Of a stretch of DNA of 64,000 nucleotides, positions 12,748 through 23,441 are shown one piece after another. Below the pieces are notes generated by a model. It was not told the DNA's origin, searched no databases, and saw only the letters and a program-made list of their open reading frames with translations. The position numbers and the translations under genes are program-made. This stretch comes from Chamaecrista fasciculata (Eukaryota; Streptophyta; Magnoliopsida; Fabales; Fabaceae). Location: positions 319,308-383,307 of the forward strand of contig QANZ01044841.1 of NCBI GenBank assembly GCA_003254925.1. The letters are read 5' to 3'. The first letter of the stretch is position 1. Each line of letters starts with the position of its first letter.

Positions 12748-12974
12748 GAGTAAACTTATAATTTGCTCTCTGAAAAATTACGTCTCTAAAAAATTAAAAT
12801 GTATAATTTAATTTCTGAAAAATCAAAATAGTATACTTATATATTAGTTATTTCTATGAACTAAATAGCATACTATTATAATCTTTCAAGCTCTAAAAAG
12901 TATGCCGTTTTAATATTTCAGAGACTAAATTGTTAGCTCAGTAATCATTTAGGGACCAAATTGTATGTTTACTC
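12748..12974. mobile_element. small MITE with GAGTAAAC termini
   Basis: It is 227 bp long. The left end GAGTAAACTTATAATTTG pairs with the complement of the right end ATTGTATGTTTACTC. The 9-bp flanks are AATATTTTA (12739-12747) and AATATTTTG (12975-12983), one mismatch. The terminus GAGTAAAC is shared with the large Mutator-type element at 42691-44794, so this looks like a short deletion derivative of the same family. Confidence 0.65.
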
Positions 12975-13205
12975 AATATTTTGTTTGTTTTATATTGGTC
13001 ATACATATTTTCATAATTTTTTAAATTGGTTCCGAACCAATTTTTGAGACTCGATTCATTTATAGTCTCAACTGGATAGAGAATATTTTTTTCAAAAGTT
13101 AATACATAGTTTTGAACTCATCGTATTCAGACTTCAAATGAGAGATATATGACCAACTTTACTTATTTGAATATGAAATGAGGGACTCACTTTTGATATA
13201 TGATT

Positions 13206-13394
13206 TGATAGAGCTGTCAAAATGGGTTCCAACCCGTGGGTTGGACCCGTTTAACCCGCAAAAATGGTGAGCCGGGTTGATGCAATCTTGGCTCACCAAT
13301 AATTTTAACCCGTGTGGGTTGGCTCACCTAACCCGCGAGCCATGGTGAGCCAACCCGGCGAGTTGGTGGGTTAGCTCACCAACCCACCATGTAA
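13206..13394. mobile_element. hAT-type element fragment, one end only
   Basis: It starts GAGCTGTCAAAATGGG and continues with blocks of AACCCG / GGGTTGG / GGCTCACC, typical of plant hAT non-autonomous elements. No matching opposite end was found within about 600 bp, so it is truncated. An ambiguous base (N) is at 13395, right where the recognisable part stops. Confidence 0.5.
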
Positions 13395-13529
13395 NAATAA
13401 TATTAAATTATAACTTTATTTTTTAAATTATTCCGTTGTTGTTTCAAAAAATAAAAATTATCTGATTATATTTATTGTAAATGTTTGAGTAATTTTTTTC
13501 AATCTTGACAATTATCTAAATTGGCTCCG

Positions 13530-13705
13530 GTTCCTTATATGTTTGCTATGAGTTCTCCAATTACAAGCTTCAATTATATTATCTCTCATTGATTGTGCAA
13601 AAAGTTGTATTTAATACTCTCTTTCTACCATGATTGGTCATGTAAAACAAATTTGCCACGTGTCATATTTTCATTGGAGAACCTTATAGCAAACATATAA
13701 GGAAC
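13530..13705. mobile_element. short foldback MITE, about 176 bp
   Basis: The left end GTTCCTTATATGTTTGCTAT pairs with the right end ATAGCAAACATATAAGGAAC, extended by a CTCCAAT/ATTGGAG block, giving about 32-bp inverted repeats. The middle carries TTTGCCACGTGTCAT. A diverged relative is in an intron at 25550-25765. Confidence 0.65.
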
Positions 13706-14360
13706 TGCATATAAGTCTTTCCCTAAAGAAAATACGTAATTCATAACTCTAGATTTGTCATATTTAAACTTGAAATGAGAAAAATATGATTAGTTTGGAA
13801 TCAATTTGAAAAATTAAAGAAACATGTAGGACCATGAAATAAATAAAACATTTCAGAACAATTTGAAATCTACCCTGAGACCAATTTGAGGTTTTAACAA
13901 AAAAGGAATTATTTGCAATATATAAATGCAATAAATGCAAAATTTAATAAATTAAGGGATGTGTTGTAGAAAAAATGATTCTAATTCGTCAACCAAAAAA
14001 GGCAGTAAAATAGCGAAGGAGGAGAGAGGTAAAATACGTGTTCGATGATTCGTTCCCCCAAACTCTTCCAGATAAGTCGCAGAGCTTAGAACGTGGAGGG
14101 GAAGTTGTCGTTACAGAAATTATCCTCGCTCGCTTCATCCACCTTCACTCCCATCATCACTCATCGCTCACTACTAACCACTCACCACTCACAGTGAAAT
14201 CACTGCGCGTACGTCCGTCTCTCACTACTCCAACGTAAAGAGGCACATGATATACACTCTCTTTCTTTGTGTTGATTAATTTGCTTGATTGCGTTGTCCG
14301 TTCTGTTTCGCATTTCTGTATACATCGACTATCAGAGCATATATCGTTAAAGACTGCCTA

Positions 14361-17300
14361 ATGGCGGGAAACGACTGGATCAATAGCTACTTGGAGGCGA
14401 TCCTCGACGTTGGGCCTGGAATCGGCGCCGAGGCTAAAGTAAAACCTTCTCTGCTCCTCCGAGAAAGGGGTCGCTTCAGCCCCACCCGCTACTTCGTCGA
14501 GGAGGTCATCACTGGCTTCGATGAGACCGATCTTCATCGTTCCTGGATTCGAGTCTGTCAATTCACTTTAATTACCATTCCCTTCCCTTGCATTGCCTTT
14601 TCTCTTCTCATATATCAAGATTTATCATACTTATTTATCTTTTATTAAGGCTGCGTCCATGAGGAGTACGGAGGAGAGGAATACCAGACTGGAGAACATG
14701 TGCTGGAGGATTTGGAATTTGGCTCGCAGGAAGAAACAGGTTCTTTCCTCTCTTCTTTAATTTATTCATCGTTTATGTTTTGGCTTCCATTTTTGTTTTT
14801 TCTACGTATATCCAGAAATCTCACTTCATAGGTAGACTTAGGAACTGTGATGGTTACTAAATTATATATTTTAGTAAGACTTGCTACAAGAGGCAGTGAA
14901 TACCGTCTTGTTACATACTGTATGCTTCGTTCTTGAAATTATGGAAATCCCTCCTGCTCTGTGCAAACAATTCAGTCTACAATGAAAAATGGAGGACATG
15001 GTGAGACTTGAGAGTGAGTAATAGGTTACAATTAATGTGATTTTAGAAATGCCCTGCTTCTTCTCTGATCAAATTTTTGGAGTTTTAAGCTGATTCTATA
15101 GTGAATTTTGATATGTCAAATTAACATCAGAATGACGGAGCTCTACATTTTGTCAATTCACTTGCTAAATACGGATGGCTCTTGCATTATGAAATCAAAA
15201 TGATGTTTAACCATTCCTCATCATATGTCTTTTCATGTTCATAAATTGGTATGGTTGTGATCTAACTATTTCATCTGATTTCTTTATCAGCTTGAGGGAG
15301 ACGAAGCCCGCTATAATGCTAAGCGTCGTCTTGAACGTGAAAGAGGACGTCGAGAGGCAGCAGCTGACATGTCAGAAGACTTATCAGAAGGAGAAAAAGG
15401 GGACGTTGTTGGTGATCTTTCAGCTCATGGTGATAGCAATAGGGGAAGAATGCCAAGGGTCAGTTCTTTTGATGTGTTGGAGAACTGGGCTAGTCAGCAC
15501 AAGGAAAGGAAACTCTACATTGTTTTAATCAGGCACGAACGTAAACTTTTCCTTACAATATATTGAGTGAAATGTTGGTAAGAATATTCGGAATTTAGGA
15601 TCGTTTGAGTTCGGATAGCTTCATAACCGCTAAAAAATCTAGTATATTTTTAACGATCGTATTCATTTCTAACTAGTGGAACATAAATGTTCATCATGCA
15701 GTCTTCATGGTTTGATACGAGGAGAAAATATGGAATTAGGTCGTGATTCTGATACTGGTGGTCAGGTAATTGGGAGTTGAGGCTATTTCTCTGTAACGTG
15801 TCTGTCTCCTCTGTTTGGATGATACCAATTGCCAAACAAGTTAAAAATTTTTCATCATTTTTTCAGGTTAAGTATGTTGTGGAACTTGCAAGGGCATTAG
15901 GAATGATGCCTGGTGTTTATAGGGTTGACCTGCTAACAAGACAAGTAGCCGCTCCTGATGTAGATTGGAGCTATGGTGAACCAACAGAGATGTTGAATCC
16001 AGTAGGCTCTGACATCTCAACTCAAGAGGGTGGAGAGAGCAGTGGGGCATATATTATCCGCATACCATTTGGCCCAAAAGATAAATATATAGCAAAAGAA
16101 AGCCTTTGGCCGCATATACCTGAGTTCGTCGATGGTGCATTGAAGCACATCATGCAAATGTCCAAAATTCTTGGTGAACAGGTTGGAGGTGGAGACCCAG
16201 TCTGGCCAGCTGCCATCCATGGACATTATGCTGATGCAGGTGACTCTGCTGCTCTTTTATCTGGATCTTTAAATGTTCCTATGGTCTTCACAGGGCATTC
16301 ACTTGGACGAGATAAGCTTGAACAACTTTTAAAACAAGCAAGGCAGTCAAGAGAAGAAATTAATTCTACCTACAAAATAATGCGGCGAATAGAAGCAGAG
16401 GAGTTAACTCTAGATGTCTCTGAAATTGTCATAACCAGCACAAGACAGGAGATTGAAGAGCAATGGCGTCTTTATGATGGCTTTGACCCTATCTTAGAGC
16501 GTAAATTGAGAGCGAGGATGAAGAGGGGTGTAAGCTGTCATGGCAGGTTTATGCCTCGTATGGTTGTAAGTATCAAAGACATCCATACCAACTTCAATTT
16601 CTTTCGACCGTCTTTTTTTAATTACCTTTGTGGTTGGATTTATTTCATCAACTAAAGTTTGATATGCTCTGAATTATCATGTACCTCAAGGTGATTCCTC
16701 CTGGAATGGAATTCAATCATATCGTTCCACCCGATTTGGATGAAACGGAAAAGAACGAAGATAAGACTGCTCCTGACCCAGCAATTTGGTCTGAGGTCAA
16801 AGCTACCCCTCCTTCTTTAGTTTGGACTTTGGATTGATGAAAACATTGAGCTATTTTTGAACAATTGAAAAGACTTTTTTTTTCTTTTGAGGTATAGTAT
16901 ATTTGTTGCTTATTCTTTTGTTATTTCCATTGATCGAGTCACCAGATCATGCGTTTTTTCACCAATCCACGCAAGCCTATGATACTTGCTCTTGCCCGGC
17001 CAGACCCCAAAAAAAATCTCACTACTTTAGTCAAAGCATTTGGAGAATGTCGCCCTCTCAGGGAGCTAGCAAACCTTGTACGTTCAACTTGTGGAGCTAC
17101 CTCTGCTTAATTCACAGCATTTTTAACCATTTCCCCAAAACCTTAAAAACTCCTGGCTGAGAATTTTTTGACTGTTCTGCTTTTCCAGACACTGATCATG
17201 GGAAATCGTGATGATATTGAAGAAATGTCCACAACAAATGCTTCTGTGCTCCTTTCAATCCTCAAGCTGATAGACAAATATGATCTATATGGTCATGTGG

Positions 17301-20102
17301 CATATCCTAAACACCACAAACAGTCTGACGTTCCCGAGATCTATCGTCTAGCTGCAAAAACTAAGGTAGGTTAGTTATATATATTGTGGATTTGGATTCC
17401 CTAGAAGTTCTTCATGATCCAATTTTTGTTTATATATGAATTAATTATTGAACTTTTCAAGAAGCTCTGCCTGATTGAACTATTCAACTACAATCATTCC
17501 ACAAAATCCCATATATCTTTACATCCCCCATTCTTTTACATGATGTAGTCACTCTGTTTTTTTCTTTTTTAAACATTTGTAGGGTGTGTTCATTAATCCA
17601 GCTTTTATTGAGCCATTTGGGCTTACTTTGATTGAGGTGCGTCTCTTTATCCTTGATTGCAATTTTGTTTAGTTTTAAAATAAATAAGTAGAAAGTCTTA
17701 ACACTGGGCTCTTCTTCCCAGGCAGCAGCTCATGGTTTGCCAATTGTTGCAACAAAAAATGGTGGCCCTGTTGATATTCATCGGGTTTGTCAATCCTTTC
17801 CATAATATAGAAAATAGACCTTTCCCAATTGAACACATAATGAATTGCTGCTTTAAAATAGCTTATTGTCTGAGTAATGACTAATTCATTTCAGGTTCTT
17901 GACAATGGTCTTCTAGTTGATCCCCATGATCAACAGTCCATCGCTGATGCTCTTTTGAAGCTTGTTTCTGATAAACAACTTTGGGCAAAGTGCCGACAGA
18001 ATGGACTGAAAAATATTCACCTTTTCTCTTGGCCAGAGCATTGTAAAACTTACTTGTCTCGGATAGCAACTTGCAGGCCAAGGCAGCCAAAATGGCAGAG
18101 AAGTGATGCTGATGGTGAATCTTCAGGATCAGATTCACCTAGCGATTCCTTGCGAGATGTACAAGATCTTTCATTAAATCTGAAGCTTTCTCTGGATGGC
18201 GGGAAAACTGGAGAGAGTGTGAACCTTGATAATGTTTTTGATTCCTCCAAAAAAAACACTGTTGGTGGAAAGACCAAGACAGATAATGTTGTGTCGACAT
18301 TGTCAAAGAATACCATGGACAGCACACAAAAGTTTCTCACACTGAAAAGGAGGAAATACATTTTTGTAATTGCATCTGATGAAATTTCACAATTTCTCGA
18401 AATTACCAATAAAATTATTAAGGCAGTGCAAAAGGACAAGGATGCTGGCTCTATAGGATTCTTATTGTCGACTTCCTTGACAATATCTGAGATTAACTCT
18501 ATTATAGCTTCCGGAAGTTTCAGGCCATCAGATTTTGATGCTTTAATATGTAACAGTGGTAGTGAGCTCTATTATCCATCTTCAGAGAAGAGTTCTACTG
18601 GACTTCCCTTTGTTTTAGATTTAGATTACCAATCTCATACCGGGTACCGTTGGGGGGGAGAGGATCTGAGAAAGACTTTGGTTCGGTGGATTGCTTCAAT
18701 CAATGATAAAATCAAAGAAGGACCAATTATTTCTGAAGATGAAGCAGGATCGACCGCACATTGTTATGCTTTTAAAGTGAAAGACCCAACATTGGTAACG
18801 GTCCTTACTCTTCGGCTTGTGTGATTTATCACATTATAGAGTACCAATGCTTAAGAATATCTATCTTTGTTATTCATTGTTTGACAAGTTTAATTCCTAT
18901 TCACCAATGACAGCTTCCTCCAGTTAAGGAACTTCGGAAACTAATGAGGATCCAAGCTCTTCGTTGCCATGTGGTACATTGTCAAAATGGGACAAGGTTG
19001 AACGTCATCCCTGTCCTGGCTTCCAGATGCCAAGCACTCAGGTACACATGTGAAATCAGTTGGTCCAGTCTAACATTTTTTTTTAATCCATGTTGTTGAT
19101 GTTTTCTAATGACTAATTGTAGCTAGCTATATATATAATGAAATTGAGGTTCAAACCTAAGTAAAATAAAGTATAATTCAGCCAGTGCTTCGTTATTCCC
19201 TAATTTAAGATTTTGTTCAATGTTTCAACTAATAATTTAGAACCTTTTTTTGCCTTTTGGTATTTTAGGGATACTTTTTCAAATTAGAGGGCTACTAACA
19301 GATTATGGCAAGTTGTGAAATTTATCAGTTCGGAACATCTTTACTTGAAATATTTGATGTGGATCTCATGGTTAAAACTTCAGTTGATTTACTTTAGTTG
19401 GTCTTTAGTGATTGCTTGATTTGAAAATAGCAGATGCAGCTGAAAGGATCAAAATGGTTGTAAATTGATTTTTGGTTAAATTATGCCGAAACCAGCTAGA
19501 GACTGGGGCACTGGTAAAAGAGGATTTTGACATGTAATGGAATAAAACGTTGTATTTCTGCTTTCTAAGGCCTTAAATAAGAATTATCATCAGATAAGTG
19601 AACAACCATTGGTGAAAATGAGAAGTCTTGTTATATGGTATATATTCATATTAACACGTGACGCAGGGATCCCATGATCATTAATTTGCATGAACCAGAA
19701 ACCTAATTTACCTGCCATCTTAATTGTGCCTATTATCAACATTGGTTTGGTATCTTGAGTTACCGATTTATTTATATATGACCAATGCAATCATTAACTT
19801 AAATATATATACCCCATTAATACTTCAGGTATCTGTATGTTCGTTGGGGAATGAATTTGTCCAATACCGTGGTATTTGTGGGAGAATGTGGAGACACCGA
19901 CTATGAAGAATTGGTGGGAGGGATCCACAAAACTGTAATAATGAAGGGTATTGGATGTGATGCACGAAAGCTTTACAGTGACAGGAATTACCCACTCGAA
20001 GATGTTATACCGTTGGATAATCCCAACGTCCTGCAGGCTGAAACAAAAGATATCGATGCCATAAAGGCATCATTGAAGAAACTTGGGGTCAGTTGCCAAT
20101 AG
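14361..20102 (+). CDS. SPS1: sucrose-phosphate synthase, family A
   Basis: Makes sucrose-6-phosphate from UDP-glucose and fructose-6-phosphate, a controlling step of cytosolic sucrose synthesis. Thirteen exons: 14361-14552, 14650-14739, 15291-15532, 15702-15765, 15867-16565, 16691-16795, 16946-17077, 17189-17365, 17583-17636, 17722-17784, 17895-18794, 18914-19041, 19829-20102; product 1039 residues, normal length. The start [18 protein letters not shown] is the family N-terminus. The glycosyltransferase region has [20 protein letters not shown] and later [16 protein letters not shown]. Likely regulatory serines are in MPRVSSFD (152-153, light/dark site) and KRGVSC (419, osmotic-stress site). 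The C-terminal third is the phosphatase-like domain, with catalytic aspartates absent (VIASDEIS where VIALDFDG is usual), as expected for a non-catalytic domain. Intron 3 starts with GC instead of GT (see findings). No frameshift or stop was seen. Family A is inferred from sequence recall of Arabidopsis SPS1F. Confidence 0.95.
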
Positions 20103-20837
20103 ACCTCGTACTTCATGTACATCTTAATTACTTGTGCAAGTGCCTATATGTACGTATTGAAATTAATAACCTTCAAGCAGAGTTCCTTCATCACCAGGTA
20201 GCTACCTGCTTGTTATTTAACACAAGCGTAAGAACTACTATACGGGATATTGATAGAGATTCTTAATCATCCACCTTGCTTATTCCTTTAATAATGATTC
20301 TACAGTTGGAACTGTACGTTCCTTTAATTTGTTATCAGTTCTCTGCCATTGAACAGCTCTTTAAAAAAAATTATGGCCAAGGAATATTCTATTTTTCTAA
20401 AATGAGAGGCTTAATTAAGTGGAGGCATGACTTCTTTACTCCTTTAATTTTTTCTCCTTGGTGTAAGTAAATTGCATGATAACTCGTAAGTATTAATCAA
20501 TGATTGGGTTGAGGAACTGTATCGAAACTGCATTATTTGTTTATCTTTTACCTGTTGAAGATTCTAAACTATTTATAGTACTTATATGATATGGAACACT
20601 TAGTGCTTTTAATATTTTATTACCTTTATATTAATTTACTTTTAAGTCAGAATTAAATTAGAATCTTAAACTTAAGATGACAACTGCTTTTTTGTTTTAA
20701 CTAGTTTAGTTTCTGTAATGTAATATTATGAAAGTAAAGTAAACTATATGTCATTTTATTATAAGTACGTTTCAAACGTGCCCATCCATTTATTAAAGAC
20801 ATGGGAGAGAATGATTTGCAGCACTTTTGGTGCCAAA
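20103..20837. other. 3' untranslated and intergenic sequence after SPS
   Basis: AT-rich sequence with no credible gene. The first few hundred bases probably contain the SPS 3' untranslated region; candidate poly(A) signals are too common here to choose one. Confidence 0.4.
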
Positions 20838-20841
20838 CAAG

Positions 20842-20946
20842 ATGGTGAACATGCGTTTCCCGATTTGGGTTTACAAGGAAGGAGAGCCACCCATTCTTTC
20901 CCCTATTCATGAGGGGCCTAATGGCCAATTCAATGATGTACTGCAA
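20842..20946 (+). pseudogene. relic exon of a GT47 exostosin-family glycosyltransferase
   Basis: The plus-strand frame reads MVNMRFPIWVYKEGEPPIL and then HEGPNGQFND. This is the same block as RFKVFVYQEGEPPIVHYGP in the intact GT47 gene at 23442-27110, and the phrase F-x-W-V-Y-K-E-G-E-P-P with a downstream H-x-GP is characteristic of plant GT47 proteins. The similarity starts and stops abruptly, the frame ends soon after, and no other GT47 exon is visible on either side before the Helitron. It is best read as a decayed piece of a tandem duplicate about 4 kb from the matching exon of the intact gene. Confidence 0.65.
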
Positions 20947-21649
20947 TGTTACAGACCAATTTGTGTATGAATTTGAAAGGGCACAGCTGCATAAATGATC
21001 CAATTCAAAGACTTCTTGACTTATAACTTACATATCTCCTTAGTGACTCAACCCAAATAGTTAATCGCTTCTTAATAATGTTGATATCTCAAAGTTAAAA
21101 GCTATCTTATTTTCTTTTTGCACCTAGATTGTTCGAGCAATATTCTTTTTTAGCAGACTTTCATTTTTGTTATTTATATATGTAATTGTTAAAAAATTAT
21201 TTATACTTGCTAGTCTATACGAGTTTATTTTACAATTTTGAGGCTGCAGGTCAACGGGTCATTTATGCCTCTATGCCTAAGTAAAAATCATGGGAATCCC
21301 ATAGCTATTAATTAATATATACTTGCTTTGGTTAAAAAAAAATTAATACTTTCAGGCCAAAAAAAAAATAATACTTGCTAATCTAAATCAATTTAGAAAT
21401 CTGGTAATATAATGGCATAGTTTCATGGTTCGAAAACTAGTTCTATAACACATATAGGATCCGCCCAATAATGATCTGTTTGCATGTTGTATACGTTTCT
21501 AATGTCTCATATGGCTTTAAATTTAGCATTTTGGTCAATATGAAACTAAAACATTATCAATTAATGGACAATGAGTAAAGGAATGGATTCATTAAATCGT
21601 TGAGATGTAACGGGTTAGCTCATGTTTTCCGCATAAAAAAAAGGATTTC

Positions 21650-21674
21650 ATATATATATATATATATATATATA
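21650..21674. repeat. (TA)n microsatellite, Helitron target site
   Basis: A TA dinucleotide run continues on the other side of the Helitron at about 22665-22678, so the element sits inside the microsatellite. Confidence 0.8.
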
Positions 21675-22664
21675 CTAGAGGCTTTGCGTGCCCTAACGAA
21701 CACGCAAATATGTATGTAATAAACTAGAAAATGAACAAGCTTACCTAGTTCAACAAATGAGGGCTGCAAGAGCAACTGGATCGTCCAAGTATCTACAAGA
21801 ACTTCACAGGGGGCCCTGCGAAGAATACTCCGACGCTCAAGTTAGTTTCTGAGAGATATGAGAGCAAGAGAATTCTGAAAGGTGAGAAGTCGCTAACCTT
21901 AGTCTGCTGGGTTGAGCTCTATTTATAGAGCAGGGGGAGAGTGGTGGCCAGCACGCGGGGCGCACCACGTAGTCAGGCACGATCTCCACCAGCGGGAGTG
22001 GTGGAGACCGAGATTTGCGGGACAAGGCAATCGTGGGTGATTGCGTGTCGCGTTACTGGACGGGCGCCAAGAGACTGGAGAAAGTGGGTATGACTAAGTC
22101 CGTGGCCCACGATCTCCTCCAGCGAGGATTGCGGAACAAGGCAGTCGTGGGTGACTGGGTGTTAATTTGGTGGCGCTCGCCATGACCCTGGATGGATCAC
22201 GGTCGCCCCTAAGTGTGCAGAGGGCACTTGATTGGCTCGAGTGCGCCTTGCAAGGTGTGGAGGGGAGAAGAGGCCGGTTCGAGGGCTGTTTAGGCGTACG
22301 CCCAAATAGTGATGTATCACAAGTCCCTCCTTCGAGAAGTCTACGAGCGCGTTCGTCGTACCATTTCTTAAGGCGCGCGGGGTGATAGGTTTGGAGCGCA
22401 TGAGATGGAACCAATGCCTGGGCCACGTATGCGCTTTAGGCGAATGCCCAAAATGTATAGGAGTACTTGTCTCTTGCGCAGGGGGAGCATTAGGAATGAC
22501 GGGCTTCTATGGGAATATGGAAAGTCAGTATGGACAGGTGGGGTGAGAGAACGTGGGCTAGAGGAAAGTGGGTGATTTTTTTTTATTTTTTATTTTTCTA
22601 ATTCAGTAATTTTGACCAAACATAAAGGGGTGAAGCCATATAATATAGTATAGATATATATATA
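21675..22664 (-). mobile_element. non-autonomous Helitron, 990 bp
   Basis: Read on the minus strand, the element begins TCTATACTATATTA (5' TC at 22664-22663, preceded by A) and ends CTAG at 21678-21675, followed by T. Just before the CTAG is a hairpin: TTTGCGTG (21683-21690) and CACGCAAA (21701-21708), an 8-bp perfect stem with a 10-nt loop, 4 nt from the end. TC...hairpin...CTRR inserted between A and T without target duplication is the defining Helitron structure. No Rep/helicase coding sequence is inside. The cargo is described separately. Confidence 0.8.
21730..22560 (-). mobile_element. Gypsy LTR-like cargo within the Helitron
   Basis: The interior is visibly GC-richer than anything around it. 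Read on the minus strand it has a TATA-box-like CTATAAATAGAG (about 21917-21930), and some 85 bp downstream the phrase AACTTGAGCGTCGGAGTAT (about 21826-21844), which resembles the U5 region of plant Ty3/Gypsy LTRs. It also has an imperfect direct repeat of about 60 bp (about 21976-22042 and 22104-22162, GATCTCC...AGCG...GGAACAAGGCA-like). No primer binding site, gag or pol was seen. The LTR reading is an inference; a captured promoter region of another kind is possible. Confidence 0.45.
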
Positions 22665-23441
22665 TATACATTAATTATACACACAGTAGTGTTAATGCAC
22701 TTTATCATCATTTTTTTTAACAAACTTTATCATCAAACTTGTGTTTTGAAAGAAAAAAGGTTAAAAAGAGAAAATAAATAATACTTTATCATCCCATTTA
22801 GTTTCTTTTCAAGTTTTTAAATTCAATTTCTATTTAAGCTTTAAATTTCCATTTAACGCAACCTGTTTATATTAAAAAAATGCACAAATTAAGAGTGCTG
22901 TCTGGCAAAGAAAAGCAAGAAGGTAAACAGGTAATGATGTAATTAAAATTCAGGCAAAAAAAATGTTGTAATTAAAATAATTTATCTGGCAAACTGAAGA
23001 AATGATCATCCAAAATTCAAAACGGATGGGAGTTGCCATTAAGTAAGCGAGTGTTATAAGAAATTTTGAAGCTTCAGGGCTCCAAAAGCAGCAAATTTCG
23101 GATGTATTTTTGGCGGGAATGGAAGTTATCGTTTTGGTTAACAAACATGAATCGCGCGCGTATCTGATCACGTTTCTACCTCACTATCGGGGGACACGAT
23201 CGTCATTTAAGCTAACATCTACAGGGTCAAAACCGTCACTGTACATCCCACCACTTCACACTTTCCTCCTTCGTTAATAGAGTTTTGAGTGTGACTGATA
23301 AAACAGAGATAGCTACTCCATGCCTGTCTCCATCATTACGCCTAGCTTCCATGCTTTTCTGTTTTCTATCCACATTTCCCGATTCCTCTTTCTCTCGAGA
23401 AAGCCATCATTGTGAAATTTTGTTCTTCAGAGAGAAACAAA
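22665..23441. other. upstream region of the GT47 gene
   Basis: AT-rich intergenic sequence with no gene. The pyrimidine-rich stretch at about 23260-23430 (TTTCCTCCTTCG, CTCTTTCTCTCG) is probably the 5' leader of the GT47 gene. Confidence 0.4.

Larger units (their letters stand above)
12985..13910. repeat. interrupted copy of the AT-rich 'family X' repeat
   Basis: 12985-13205 and about 13730-13900 carry the same phrases as the core of the 10809-11347 element (TCTCAACTGGATAGAGAA, GAGAGATATATGACC, AACTTGAAATGAG), split by the hAT piece at 13206 and the foldback at 13530-13705. Boundaries are approximate. Confidence 0.5.

Noticed and set aside
22094..22426. Overlapping long frames on both strands in the GC-rich Helitron cargo
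   Set aside because: Open frames are expected in GC-rich sequence, and none shows a domain or a consistent codon pattern; the LTR-like reading fits better.
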